In this document: positions 1 to 7,340 of the stretch, in pieces
How positions within the stretch are numbered: position 1 is the first letter of the stretch
Layout: each line of letters begins with the position of its first letter
Source: a virus
Direction: 5' to 3' (one strand)
DNA length: 22,079 nt
IMG/VR virus record: IMGVR_UViG_3300028735_000330
Coordinates: 1 to 22,079 of that record
Program-made: the position numbers and the translations under genes
The notes under the pieces: model-generated
Told to the model about the DNA's origin: nothing
Databases searched by the model: none
The model's input: the letters and a program-made list of their open reading frames with translations, nothing else

Positions 1-2
1 GC

Positions 3-128
3 GTTCAATTCGGCACCGACGTTACCCAAAGCGGCCTGGTGGAAATGAAGTCCCCGGTGAAGTGGATGAAGGTCAAGGTTACTGCCGGGGCCGGGAACGT
101 CAGCGCCTATATCCAGGGCTGCCCGTAA
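3..128 (+). CDS. C-terminal end of a phage virion protein (partial)
   Basis: An open frame runs in from the left edge and stops at TAA 126-128, giving 41 residues that end in GCP. The piece has alternating beta-type residues (VKWMKVKVTAGAGNVSAYIQG). This resembles the last beta strands of phage structural proteins that lie next to the lysis genes, such as tail or neck accessory proteins. The family cannot be named from so short a piece. The gene is cut by the window edge, not by a mutation, and is followed by a 48-base gap with a run of seven T. Confidence 0.6.
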   Translation, partial: VQFGTDVTQSGLVEMKSPVKWMKVKVTAGAGNVSAYIQGCP

Positions 129-176
129 CCCTTTTTTTGTCAATGATTATGCCTATACGACACATGCAGTTGACAG

Positions 177-1553
177 ATGAAAAATAGCGTCCTGTTTCTC
201 AGCCGCAAGGGGGAGACGCTGCCGGTGGTCCGCCGGCTGCGCCGCGAGGGGATACCGGCAGAGATTTACCTGCACGACCTCCGTTATGCCAACGGCTATA
301 AGAACATCTTGCCCAAGGTAGGACAAGACGGCCTGGTGGCGGCTGTGAAGCGCGCCGAAGCCATTGTCATTGACACCATCATCGCCAATGAGAAAACTCA
401 CCGGGACCTGGCCTTCCTGGAGAAATTCCGGATCTCCAAAAACGTCCCGGACATTTACGGCCGCCTGGGGGACATTCTCAAGCGCCCTCCCTGGAGCAAG
501 ATGGTTATCGGGGGGGGCGAAGAGGTCGCGGAATACGAACTCAAGAGGCCCAAGGGAATAGAGCTCGCGAAGAAGGCGGGCTTTTCCATTCCTGCCTATC
601 ACGAGTTCAAGAGTCTCAAGGACGCGGCCCGGTGGCTCAATTCCTCAGAAGCCAAGAAGGAGAAATACTACTTCAAGGCTGACGACAACGTGGCCCTGGA
701 CCTCACCTTCGACGGCACCCCGGAGCAGCTTATCGACTTCCTGACCACCAAGGCCCCGAAGCGCCTGGGGACCGACAAGGTGACCTGCATCCTCCAGGAA
801 GCTATCGAGGGCGACGTGGTGGAACTCAGCCGGGAGGGGTGGCGCCTCCCGGATGGGAAGATGGTTCACCCCAACTCTACCCTGGAAAACAAGAAGCTGC
901 ACTCCCGGGACTCCGGGCCCCGGGTGGGTTGCGCGGTGAGCACGGTCTGGAGAGACGCCGATTTCAGCGGGGTCAGCCATAAGCAGCTAGCCAAGGCGGC
1001 GAAGCTCCTGGGGGATTACATGGGGGCCATGGACGCCAACTGCATCATCACCCCGGACCTGCAGGCTTGGTTTTTGGAGTGGACCCTGCGCTTCGGCTAT
1101 TCGGCGCTCTACCTCCTGCTGTCCTTCATCATGCCTGGGAAGTTGGGCAATTTCTTCCTCGATTCCTTCCGGACTCTGTGGAAGGAGGGCTTCGTGGCCT
1201 CCCAGGTGCTCTCGCTCTTCCCGTTCCCGCCCACGGATAACAACCGCCTCGACTTCGTCTCGATGATCCAGGGCAACCTCATTTCCGGCCACAAGGTTGA
1301 TGAAAAGGACTTTTGGTGGATAGACGTCATGGAGGACGCCTACGGCAATTTCCGGGTGGCCGGCGCCGACGGCCTCATCGGGGTAGGGGTCGGCCATGAC
1401 GGGACCATGGAAGGCGCTATCCGCAAGGCCTATGAGAAGGTGAAGAAGATCAACCTCACCGGCAACAAGCAATTCTGGCCCCTCAGCGAACACCTTGAGG
1501 GTCATACTGACCGCTATAAAAAACTCCGCCGGTGGGGGGTGATCAATGCTTGA
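177..1553 (+). CDS. ATP-grasp protein, PurD (GAR synthetase)-like
   Basis: The 458-aa protein has ATP-grasp features in the order seen in phosphoribosylamine-glycine ligase: an N-terminal Rossmann-like part, a nucleotide lysine in YYFKADDN (about K167), LQEAIEGDVVELSREGW (about 205-222), an ENKKLHSRDSGPRVG stretch (about 237-251) recalling the PurD loop, and FLEWTLRFG (about 298-306) at the metal-binding Glu/Asn-Arg-Phe-Gly site. Such enzymes join a carboxylate to an amine or thiol through an acyl phosphate. The natural substrate here is unknown. True GAR synthesis is doubtful because the motifs are divergent and no purine genes are nearby. The ATG has no clear SD. The gene overlaps the next by 8 bases and heads the lysis cluster, so it is probably expressed late. 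Confidence 0.72.
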   Translation: MKNSVLFLSRKGETLPVVRRLRREGIPAEIYLHDLRYANGYKNILPKVGQDGLVAAVKRAEAIVIDTIIANEKTHRDLAFLEKFRISKNVPDIYGRLGDILKRPPWSKMVIGGGEEVAEYELKRPKGIELAKKAGFSIPAYHEFKSLKDAARWLNSSEAKKEKYYFKADDNVALDLTFDGTPEQLIDFLTTKAPKRLGTDKVTCILQEAIEGDVVELSREGWRLPDGKMVHPNSTLENKKLHSRDSGPRVGCAVSTVWRDADFSGVSHKQLAKAAKLLGDYMGAMDANCIITPDLQAWFLEWTLRFGYSALYLLLSFIMPGKLGNFFLDSFRTLWKEGFVASQVLSLFPFPPTDNNRLDFVSMIQGNLISGHKVDEKDFWWIDVMEDAYGNFRVAGADGLIGVGVGHDGTMEGAIRKAYEKVKKINLTGNKQFWPLSEHLEGHTDRYKKLRRWGVINA

Positions 1554-1986
1554 TAAGCTGTGCGAGGTTTTCGTGGAGGCCAATCTCAATACCGTAATTC
1601 TCACCTTCCTATTTTTGGTCATTTTCATTCAGGCACTCGGTAAAGGCGGCGGGAAGGTGCTTGTGGAACTCCTCAAGAGGCTATTGGGCCACGGGGGGGT
1701 GACGGTGGAGGTCAATCAGGCCAAAGAATCCCCCTGCAAAGGTGACCCCAAAAACTGCCCGGCCCATGCCAGTTCGGTGGACCCGAGTCTGTGCCCGGCG
1801 CACCAGGCCGAATATGAGCGTTCCCTACGGAACGAGAAAGAAATCAAGGACTTGTGGATAGCTCAAGAGGAGTTGCGGAAAGAGCTATCATCGAAGCTCG
1901 ATAGCCTGGTGGCCGTTAATCAGAAAATTCTCTTGGCTTTAGCGATGCCTTTGAGCAAACGCCAGAAGCTCTTGGAGGGGGATTAA
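1546..1986 (+). CDS. Small membrane-anchored coiled-coil protein in the lysis cluster
   Basis: This 146-aa protein has one hydrophobic segment at about residues 16-31, then a basic stretch, then a Cys/His-rich piece (CKGDPKNCPAH and DPSLCPAH, about 63-88), and a charged, probably coiled-coil tail (about 88-125). The start overlaps the end of the ATP-grasp gene by 8 bases (ATGCTTGA), which suggests coupled translation. It lies just upstream of the endolysin, so a role in lysis (holin accessory or spanin-like) is possible, but I do not recognise a named family. The paired C-x(n)-CPAH motifs could bind a metal. No lipobox is visible, which speaks against an outer-membrane spanin. Confidence 0.7.
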   Translation: MLDKLCEVFVEANLNTVILTFLFLVIFIQALGKGGGKVLVELLKRLLGHGGVTVEVNQAKESPCKGDPKNCPAHASSVDPSLCPAHQAEYERSLRNEKEIKDLWIAQEELRKELSSKLDSLVAVNQKILLALAMPLSKRQKLLEGD

Positions 1987-1988
1987 AC

Positions 1989-2684
1989 ATGGTTCTTCAG
2001 CTAGGTTCCCGGGGGGAGAACGTCAGGAAGGTGCAGCTGCAACTCCTGGCGTTGGGGTATGAGCTACCGAAGTTTGGGGCCGACGGGAGATTTGGGAAGG
2101 AAACAGAAGAGGCCGTCAGGGAGTTTCAGGAGGATAACGACCTCCAGGTGGACGGGATCGTTGGGCCTGAGACTCTGGACCTGCTGATGGATGAGGAGAT
2201 AGAGCCCGAGCCGACCCCTCAACCCAAGCCTGCCACGGTGACGCCGGCCAAGGGTGACCCGGCGTGGCTCACCTGGGCCTTGAGCAAGTTGGGGGATGCT
2301 GAGATCCCGGGGCCGGGGGACAACCCGGAGATCGTCTCCTGGATGAAGCTGACCTCCCTTCCCCCCTCCATGCGCCACGATGCCACGGCCTGGTGCTCCG
2401 TGTTCGTCAACGCCGGCTTCGAGCTTAACGGCTACAAGGGCACCGGTTCGGCGGACGCTGGCAGTTGGCTGAATTGGGGGCATGCGGTTGGTCCCGTGCG
2501 GGGAGCCGTGGCGGTCTTTGCCCGGCCAGGCGGTCACCACGTCGCTTTCCTGCTCCGTGACCTGGGGGATAGCGTCGAGGTCGTGGGTGGCAATCAGGGC
2601 GACGAGGTTTGCAAGAAGGTTTACAGCAAGGATGGATCGCTGCGCTTGCTCGCCTACCGGGGGCCGAAAGGGTGGCCGGCATGA
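1989..2684 (+). CDS. Endolysin: peptidoglycan-binding domain plus CHAP-like (TIGR02594-type) peptidase
   Basis: This 231-aa protein degrades peptidoglycan at the end of infection. Residues 1-67 form a PG_binding_1 domain (LGSRGENVRKVQ, FGKETEEAVREFQ, DGIVGPETLDLLM). A Pro-rich linker (about 72-88) follows. Residues about 90-231 form a Cys/His catalytic domain with AWCSVFVN (C136), GGHHVAFLL (H183/H184) and GGNQGD (N202), the pattern of the TIGR02594 CHAP-like family. There is no signal peptide, so export should depend on the downstream holin. The stop is shared with the holin start in ATGA. Family assignment is firm; which peptidoglycan bond is cut cannot be read. Confidence 0.9.
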   Translation: MVLQLGSRGENVRKVQLQLLALGYELPKFGADGRFGKETEEAVREFQEDNDLQVDGIVGPETLDLLMDEEIEPEPTPQPKPATVTPAKGDPAWLTWALSKLGDAEIPGPGDNPEIVSWMKLTSLPPSMRHDATAWCSVFVNAGFELNGYKGTGSADAGSWLNWGHAVGPVRGAVAVFARPGGHHVAFLLRDLGDSVEVVGGNQGDEVCKKVYSKDGSLRLLAYRGPKGWPA

Positions 2685-2980
2685 CTTTCCGACAGGAAGT
2701 GGGACGGCTCATCCTGATAGGCGCCATTGTTTACTGCGCCGGGTTGACGCTCATCCTGGCCGCGGCGACCTGGGCTCATTGTGAGGTTTCCCAACCTGTC
2801 CGGGATATTGTGATCATCATCCTTACCTGGTTCACCACGAAGGCTGGCACGGTGATCGACCATCAGTTCGGCTCTTCTCAAGGGAGTGAGGATAAAACCA
2901 ATTTTCTTATGAAAGGGGTTGCCTCGAATGGCACGCAGAAAGAATCTCCTGCCCCCCCTGGTCCCGAAATGAGGAAATGA
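2681..2980 (+). CDS. Holin-like small membrane protein
   Basis: The start is ATG 2681, which overlaps the endolysin stop in ATGA; the longer open frame upstream lies inside the endolysin. The 99-aa product has two hydrophobic segments (about residues 9-31 and 42-57) separated by a short loop (HCEVSQPVRD), and a polar, charged C-terminal tail ending in PEMRK. Size, two membrane spans, charged tail and direct coupling to an endolysin match class II-type holins, which open the inner membrane for the lysin. The call rests on topology and position, not on a sequence motif. Confidence 0.75.
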   Translation: MTFRQEVGRLILIGAIVYCAGLTLILAAATWAHCEVSQPVRDIVIIILTWFTTKAGTVIDHQFGSSQGSEDKTNFLMKGVASNGTQKESPAPPGPEMRK

Positions 2981-3034
2981 ATCATACCAAGTAGCCGTCA
3001 AACAAGTAATTTTTTGTGGCACGGCTTGCCCAAG

Positions 3035-3052
3035 CGCAGGCTGAAGCCTGCG
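3035..3052. repeat. Short REP-like hairpin
   Basis: CGCAGGC (3035-3041) and GCCTGCG (3046-3052) form a perfect 7-bp stem with a TGAA loop. It lies in the 2981-3099 gap between the holin and the MT-A70 gene. The sequence resembles short palindromic repeats common between bacterial genes. No T-tract follows, so it is not a standard terminator. Only one copy is present in this window. Confidence 0.45.
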
Positions 3053-3099
3053 GCTAAGTTGACCAAATATTCTGAGTCGATTGAGGCGGTGCGTGGTAA

Positions 3100-3660
3100 T
3101 TGGAAGTGATGGAAGGTAGAGAATATCGCACCATCCTCATTGACCCTCCTTGGCAGGAAACGGGCGGGGGTCGGATCAAGAGGGGTGCTGATAGGCATTA
3201 CCAGGTCATGAGCACCCCGGAGATCATTGCCGTCATTCTGCGGTGCGAACTCTTCCGGCCAACTCCGTCGGCCCACCTCTACCTGTGGGTGACCAATAAT
3301 TTCCTGCCAGATGGCCTGCTGGTGGTGCAGGCCCTGGGGTTCCGTTACAAGACCCTACTCACCTGGTCCAAAGACCGGTTCGGCCTGGGCCAGTATTTCC
3401 GGGGCCAGACAGAGCACATGATTTTTGCTACCAAAGGACCCCACCTGCCCGCTAAGACCAAGAATCAACCAACTCTTATCAAGGCCAAACGGGGCCGTCA
3501 TTCTGCCAAACCAGAGGCGGCCTATAGCCTCATTGAGGCGGTCTCACCGGCCCCATACCTGGAGCTATTTGCTCGCACCCCTCGGCCAGGCTGGGACTGC
3601 TGGGGCGAGGAGGTTCCGCCTGGCAAAGGGTTGTTTGACGGCCTGGAGCTAACAACATAA
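3100..3660 (+). CDS. MT-A70 family DNA adenine-N6 methyltransferase
   Basis: This protein of up to 186 aa carries the hallmark ILIDPPW near the N-terminus (residues about 12-18), then MSTPEI, LYLWVTNNFLPDGL, a TWSK segment, EHMIFATKG, and SPAPYLELFARTPRPGWDCWG at the C-terminal end. Together these are the conserved blocks of phage and bacterial MT-A70 enzymes, which transfer a methyl group from S-adenosylmethionine to adenine N6. Translation may start at TTG 3100, GTG 3106 or ATG 3109; no SD clearly decides. There is no restriction nuclease beside it, so it is a solitary modification enzyme, likely protecting phage DNA or altering gene control. Codon use is GC-rich like the late genes, unlike the AT-rich methyltransferase further right. 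Confidence 0.9.
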   Translation: MEVMEGREYRTILIDPPWQETGGGRIKRGADRHYQVMSTPEIIAVILRCELFRPTPSAHLYLWVTNNFLPDGLLVVQALGFRYKTLLTWSKDRFGLGQYFRGQTEHMIFATKGPHLPAKTKNQPTLIKAKRGRHSAKPEAAYSLIEAVSPAPYLELFARTPRPGWDCWGEEVPPGKGLFDGLELTT

Positions 3661-3690
3661 ACCTCAAAAGGAGTCTGTTGAGCAGGTCCA

Positions 3691-4089
3691 TTAGGCATTG
3701 GCCGCCTGTTCGTCCAAGACCTTATTCACGATCCGGCGATATTTGGGATCGGAGAAGTATTTCTTGGAGTTCTCTATCACCCGCCGGAGGACGGACATGC
3801 CCACCGGATTCAGATTGGTCACCTTGATCAGGCGGTTGAGGTCGTCCCCAGGGAGGTCTCTTAGAAGCTGGCCGAAAGCCGCATTAAAGAACGGGGAGGC
3901 AAAGACGCCAACCCCCTGGAAGTCCAATTCCACCGGCCGGCCCGCCTTCAACTCCGGGAGGATCAGGTCATGGACCTTTTGCCCGTCGTCCAGGGTAATG
4001 CAGTCCTCCCCGATCAAGGTGTGAACCTCAATTTTCATGCTTTTATGTGGCCGTATCTCCCAAGAACGGATATGTCTTGTCATTTTCAT
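3691..4089 (-). CDS. STAS-like DUF4325 domain protein
   Basis: This 132-aa protein has the DUF4325 pattern: an alternating strand-helix fold with VELDFQGVGVFASPFFNAAF (about residues 53-72), LLRDLPGDDL and a final helix with VLRRVIENSKKYF. In the family the F-x(n)-SSFxNxxxG segment is the core of a STAS-like fold. DUF4325 proteins usually occur with signalling or conflict-type genes; their biochemical role is not settled. The start ATG 4087-4089 lies 1 base after the methyltransferase stop, with an AGAGG SD inside that gene's last codons, so the two are co-translated. An internal ATG at about residue 18 has a poorer SD. This is the last gene of the minus-strand cassette. Confidence 0.75.
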   Translation of the reverse strand: MKMTRHIRSWEIRPHKSMKIEVHTLIGEDCITLDDGQKVHDLILPELKAGRPVELDFQGVGVFASPFFNAAFGQLLRDLPGDDLNRLIKVTNLNPVGMSVLRRVIENSKKYFSDPKYRRIVNKVLDEQAANA

Positions 4090-4090
4090 T

Positions 4091-5641
4091 CTACCTCTTT
4101 ATAAGAGTAAGAATAGATTCTCTGAGTTTATAACTTCTGATTTGGCCTGACCTGCGAACCCTGGCCTTTTCGATCTTTTCAATCTCTAGTCCTAAATCCA
4201 AGCCGATTCTGGCGAGTAGCAAATCAGTTGGTACATAAACATCAGCAATGAGGCTATCTCCAACGACTAAAATGAATCTGCTGCCCGATTTTAGTGAGGA
4301 GACAACATTTTTCATAACTTTATACATATCGTCAAAATATTTATGGACGATATACGGCATATCATGACGTCTATAAGCGCCGCGCCTCTTAATGTTTGCT
4401 TTGATATTTTTTCTAATTTCCTCAAGCCAATCATTGGAATACGATGAACGTGATTCTGAGAAATCTCTAATTAAGCCCTTTGATACATTATCGCAAACCA
4501 CCATATCATCTTTTATTTTTTTTAGGTCAACTTGATTCTCGACAAAATCTAACCAACCCATTTCAATTTTATAGTTAATGACATAATCCAAACCATTCAT
4601 ATAAGGAGGAGAGGTAATTACAAGATCGAATTGTTGATTATGCTGAAAATCCATAGCATTAGTTAAGGCGATATGGCTCTCGGTATGAATGAAATTACTA
4701 TAATCATCTTGAATGAGTTTTAAATCATCAGCTATTTGAGTTACCTTCTGTTCAAGCAGCACAAGAGGAGTGTCATCATAAACCCTTTTACTTTTGGCGT
4801 ATCCTAGGCATGGGCTGCGCTTGAGATTACTACAATCAATTAGGATGGAAGAAAACGCCATCTTTAGGAGATTCTTAATCTTTGTCTTGTCGCTTCTTGA
4901 TTTAATAGACTCAATACCACCCTTCAAAAGCTCCAAATTTTTTAAGACTCCGGGGTTGAAGTGAGAGGTAGATTGTAGGAATGAAGGAGCGGGTGAACGT
5001 CTATCTTTTGGCATCTCATGGTAAGTTCTAATAAGATATGTCGGGGATACATCCCAAGAATTGACCTTCACATCGGCAATAAATTGTAGGAGGGGATTTA
5101 GCTCTGTCCCAAAAGAGGGAAACCCATTGATTTTCGACTGAACTAAAACCGTTCCACACCCAGAAAATGGGTCTAAAATTATAGGATTGGCGTACTCATT
5201 TTTATATTGGTCAAAAATGGATTGGACAAAAGACGCTGAGAATCCTTGAACATATGGTGCCCAGCGGTGAATACGTTCATTAACATTTGGGGTGAACTGG
5301 ATCGGCTGTCGATTCTCTATAATTTCAATACCAAGTTTTTTTAGATAGGGTTGGGCGTCCGATTCAGCAGAGCCGCCCTTTTTGGGTGAGTTAAATATAT
5401 TAAGCTGTCTGGCATTGAGATCGCTATGGCTACCTTCTTCCAACACGGCCACATCTTCCAAAAAGGATGCCTGGTGGAGGCGCACTCTTTTTAAGTCTTC
5501 AACCACAACGACATTCCCCCGAGAGAGTTTAGCAAAAGAGAACCAGTTTAGTCCAATCCCATTGCCCAGCTTGGTATAAAGTATCCATCTCTCTTGCCAA
5601 GTCAGGGTCATACCTGAAAACGTCTTCCCGCGGAAATCCAA
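4091..5641 (-). CDS. DNA methyltransferase (N4-cytosine/N6-adenine class)
   Basis: This open frame of 516 aa carries motif I as LDPFSGCGTVLVQ (about residues 155-167), preceded by IHRWAPYVQGFSASF, and motif IV as VITSPPYMNGLDYV (about 339-352), followed by a C-terminal strand FILVVGDSLIADVYVPTD. FSGCGT binds S-adenosylmethionine and TSPPY is the catalytic loop of amino-methyltransferases. The roughly 170 residues between the motifs probably hold target recognition. The start is uncertain: the first 37 codons overlap another plausible ORF (5529-5840), and homologous structure begins only near residue 110. Base composition is clearly AT-richer than the flanks, a sign of transfer. No nuclease gene is adjacent; the partner is the DUF4325 protein. 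Confidence 0.85.
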   Translation of the reverse strand: MDFRGKTFSGMTLTWQERWILYTKLGNGIGLNWFSFAKLSRGNVVVVEDLKRVRLHQASFLEDVAVLEEGSHSDLNARQLNIFNSPKKGGSAESDAQPYLKKLGIEIIENRQPIQFTPNVNERIHRWAPYVQGFSASFVQSIFDQYKNEYANPIILDPFSGCGTVLVQSKINGFPSFGTELNPLLQFIADVKVNSWDVSPTYLIRTYHEMPKDRRSPAPSFLQSTSHFNPGVLKNLELLKGGIESIKSRSDKTKIKNLLKMAFSSILIDCSNLKRSPCLGYAKSKRVYDDTPLVLLEQKVTQIADDLKLIQDDYSNFIHTESHIALTNAMDFQHNQQFDLVITSPPYMNGLDYVINYKIEMGWLDFVENQVDLKKIKDDMVVCDNVSKGLIRDFSESRSSYSNDWLEEIRKNIKANIKRRGAYRRHDMPYIVHKYFDDMYKVMKNVVSSLKSGSRFILVVGDSLIADVYVPTDLLLARIGLDLGLEIEKIEKARVRRSGQIRSYKLRESILTLIKR

Positions 5642-5840
5642 CAGGTTGAATTGTGCCTTCCTCCCCAGTCATTAAACGTTTAAAATAGGTATCGTCTGTA
5701 ATGTAAACCCCCCGCTCCGTCTCCTCCCATACACGGCGAATCAGAGGCACACCTCCAAAAGCCCTAACAATCACTAAATCACCCCTCATAATGGCCACCT
5801 CTCCGTTGAGATGGGCCAATTTTAGCTGGACTTTTTTCAT
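5529..5840 (-). CDS. Small hypothetical protein at the head of the methyltransferase cassette
   Basis: This 103-aa ORF starts at ATG 5840 with an AAAGGA SD about 10 bases upstream. It begins with a basic N-terminus, then MRGDLVIVRAFGGVPLIRRVW, a strand-rich piece that could be a small SH3/KOW-like barrel, and ends in LYQAGQWDWTKLVLF. Amino-acid composition is balanced, so it looks real, but I do not recognise the family. It overlaps the annotated N-terminus of the methyltransferase by 113 bases in another frame. Either the methyltransferase starts further downstream or the junction contains a frameshift. GC content is higher than in the methyltransferase body. Confidence 0.5.
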   Translation of the reverse strand: MKKVQLKLAHLNGEVAIMRGDLVIVRAFGGVPLIRRVWEETERGVYITDDTYFKRLMTGEEGTIQPVGFPREDVFRYDPDLAREMDTLYQAGQWDWTKLVLFC

Positions 5841-6012
5841 GTGTAAACATTTTTCCTTTCTGGACCAGGCCCGGGAAACCTTTGCGGTGTTTAATCGTTA
5901 GCGGTTGGTTTGGGCAAAAAAAAGTAGCATTTTGGTAGCAGAATATAATTCTGAGCCCTCTTTTTCGTCTATTCTGTCTCTCTCGTCCTCAGGCGAAAAA
6001 CAGACAAAAACA

Positions 6013-6041
6013 AGGGTTATCGGCAACTTACCGATAACCCT
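6013..6041 (+). terminator. Strong hairpin terminator left of attP
   Basis: A perfect 11-bp stem, AGGGTTATCGG (6013-6023) and CCGATAACCCT (6031-6041), closes a 7-base loop and is followed on the plus strand by CATTTTTTC. On the minus strand it is followed by a less regular T-rich stretch (TGTTTTTGTCTG), so it may stop both directions. It insulates the lysis/methyltransferase side from the attachment site. Confidence 0.8.
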
Positions 6042-6073
6042 CATTTTTTCATTTTGGCCTGATTTTGCCTGTT

Positions 6074-6133
6074 TTAGGTTCAGGGTCTAGTGGGCGTAGG
6101 CCTGTCGGGGTTCGAGTCCCCGCTTCGGCACCA
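6074..6133 (+). other. tRNA-Leu(CAG) 3' segment serving as attachment core
   Basis: From the anticodon stem to the 3' end this reads as a class II tRNA: anticodon stem ttagg/tctag (6074-6078/6086-6090, allowing G-T pairs), loop TTCAGGG with anticodon CAG (6081-6083), a long variable arm (about 6091-6105), T arm CGGGG-TTCGAGT-CCCCG (6106-6122), acceptor strand CTTCGGC (6123-6129), discriminator A and encoded CCA (6131-6133). The D arm and the 5' acceptor strand (expected GCCGAAG) are absent, so it is not a functional tRNA gene. On integration it would restore the 3' part of the host tRNA-Leu gene. About 60 bp of identity with the host is expected. Confidence 0.85.
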
Positions 6134-6141
6134 ATAAAATC

Positions 6142-6171
6142 AAGGGGTTAGGGCTCATGCCTTAGCCCCTT
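6142..6171. terminator. Bidirectional hairpin terminator at the end of int
   Basis: A 12-bp stem with two G-T pairs (6142-6153 with 6160-6171) closes a CTCATG loop. The plus strand continues with TTCTTTTT and the minus strand with TTGATTTTATT. The hairpin overlaps the last codons and stop of the integrase, so it should end the minus-strand recombination operon and also shield int from late plus-strand transcription. Confidence 0.65.
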
Positions 6172-7288
6172 TCTTTTTGGAGGAGGAATTTGGTAGCGTT
6201 TTGGTAGCACAAGATGTTGTGGTATGGAGGAGGCCGTTGAGGGAGTTCACCCCGGCCTCAAGGTATTCCGGGGCAAGGTGGGCATATCGCATGGTGGTCT
6301 GAATATCTTTATGCCCCAGGAGTTCCTGGACCTCTTTTATGGGCCTGCCCTTCATTACCAAGTGAGAGGCGAAGGTGTGCCTCAGGTCGTGGAAGTGGAA
6401 GTTTTCAATCCCGGCCCGCCGGCAGGCGCCGCCAAAGGCCGAACGAATATCCAACAGGCGTTTCCCATCCTCGTTACAAAAGATGTGCTGCGATTTTAGT
6501 TGGTTTTTGCGGCGCAACTTCTTGAAGACCCCTGCCAGATCGTCACTCACCGGGATGGTGCGGGGTTCGCCATTCTTGGTGAGCCAACCAGGGAGGCGGA
6601 TTTTCCCGGCCACCACCATTTCCCAGGTGAGGCCAAAAAGTTCCCCCCGGCGCATCCCGGTCAAGAGGGCGGTTTCCACCAGGGGCCGCAGATGAGAATT
6701 GCAGGCCTCCAGGAGGCGGGGAATTTCCTCTGCCGTCAAAAACCGCAACCGAGCGTTATTGTGTTTTTCCTTGAGGGATTCGGCATCTTCCTCCTTGAAG
6801 GGGTTGGCCGGAACCAGCTTGGCTTTTTTGGCATACTTGAACATGGAGCTAATAACGGCCAGTTCATTGTTCCAGGTTGCCAAGGCCCGGGGTTTGCCTC
6901 CCCGGGCAGGAGTGTTAAGTCTCTCCGTTTTAAAACGCACTAAATCAGTATAAGTGACCTGCGCGGCAACCTTGGCTCCACTAAGGGTTTTGGTTTGCAG
7001 GAGACCCCGGAGAACAAGGGCTTTGACATAATATCCCTTTTCACGGGTGCAGGTTTGCAGATATTCCTCGGCCAGTTCCCCTAGGGTTAAATCGGGCTCC
7101 GGTGTCTCTGGCGGCTCGATCAATTCCCAATATTGCCCGGTATCCAAGGCATATTCTACCTTGCGCTTCCATTCCGAGGCGGGGGTTTTCTTTTTGTAGT
7201 TTCGGACCTTCTCTTTGCCATCGGGATCTCGCCAACCAACCCGGAAGGTGATTCCCTTTTTCCCAGCAATTTCTTTTATGTAAGCCAT
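6155..7288 (-). CDS. int: Tyrosine integrase
   Basis: This 377-aa site-specific recombinase should integrate the phage into the host tRNA-Leu gene and excise it. It has an N-terminal arm-binding domain (about 1-60, with GITFRVGWRDPDGKEK), a SAM-like core-binding domain (about 65-165) and the catalytic domain with R213 in TGMRRGE, a lysine near K238, H300-x-x-R303 in HDLRH, H326 in LLGHKD and the nucleophile Y335 in MRYAHL. All active-site residues are present. The start ATG 7288 follows AAGGAGATGCC, a strong SD. It is the last gene of the minus-strand operon and lies 22 bases from the tRNA-derived attP core, the usual placement. Confidence 0.97.
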   Translation of the reverse strand: MAYIKEIAGKKGITFRVGWRDPDGKEKVRNYKKKTPASEWKRKVEYALDTGQYWELIEPPETPEPDLTLGELAEEYLQTCTREKGYYVKALVLRGLLQTKTLSGAKVAAQVTYTDLVRFKTERLNTPARGGKPRALATWNNELAVISSMFKYAKKAKLVPANPFKEEDAESLKEKHNNARLRFLTAEEIPRLLEACNSHLRPLVETALLTGMRRGELFGLTWEMVVAGKIRLPGWLTKNGEPRTIPVSDDLAGVFKKLRRKNQLKSQHIFCNEDGKRLLDIRSAFGGACRRAGIENFHFHDLRHTFASHLVMKGRPIKEVQELLGHKDIQTTMRYAHLAPEYLEAGVNSLNGLLHTTTSCATKTLPNSSSKKKGAKA

Positions 7289-7340
7289 GGCATCTCCTTA
7301 AATTTATTGCAGTCATTTTACCGCCATGGAAGTAATGGAA

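Larger units (their letters stand above)
5924..6209. other. attP: Phage attachment site region (attP) with flanking arm-type repeats
   Basis: The gene-free stretch 5841-6154 holds this site. The core is a tRNA-Leu 3' segment (6074-6133). It is flanked by two direct copies of a 17-bp sequence, gtagcattttggtagca at 5924-5940 and the same with one change (gtagcg) at 6193-6209. Each copy itself contains two GTAGC boxes. Tyrosine integrases bind short arm repeats on both sides of the crossover core in attP, whereas attL and attR keep only one arm each. Late genes on one side and int on the other agree with an unintegrated or circularised phage. Arm function is inferred from position and repetition. 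Confidence 0.75.

Noticed and set aside
6061-6133. Complete tRNA-Leu gene
   Set aside because: The D arm and 5' acceptor strand are not present upstream of the anticodon stem; only the 3' part is there, as expected for attP.
5841-6209. Prophage end (attL or attR) with host DNA to the left
   Set aside because: Genes to the left are phage virion and lysis genes, and arm-type repeats lie on both sides of the core.
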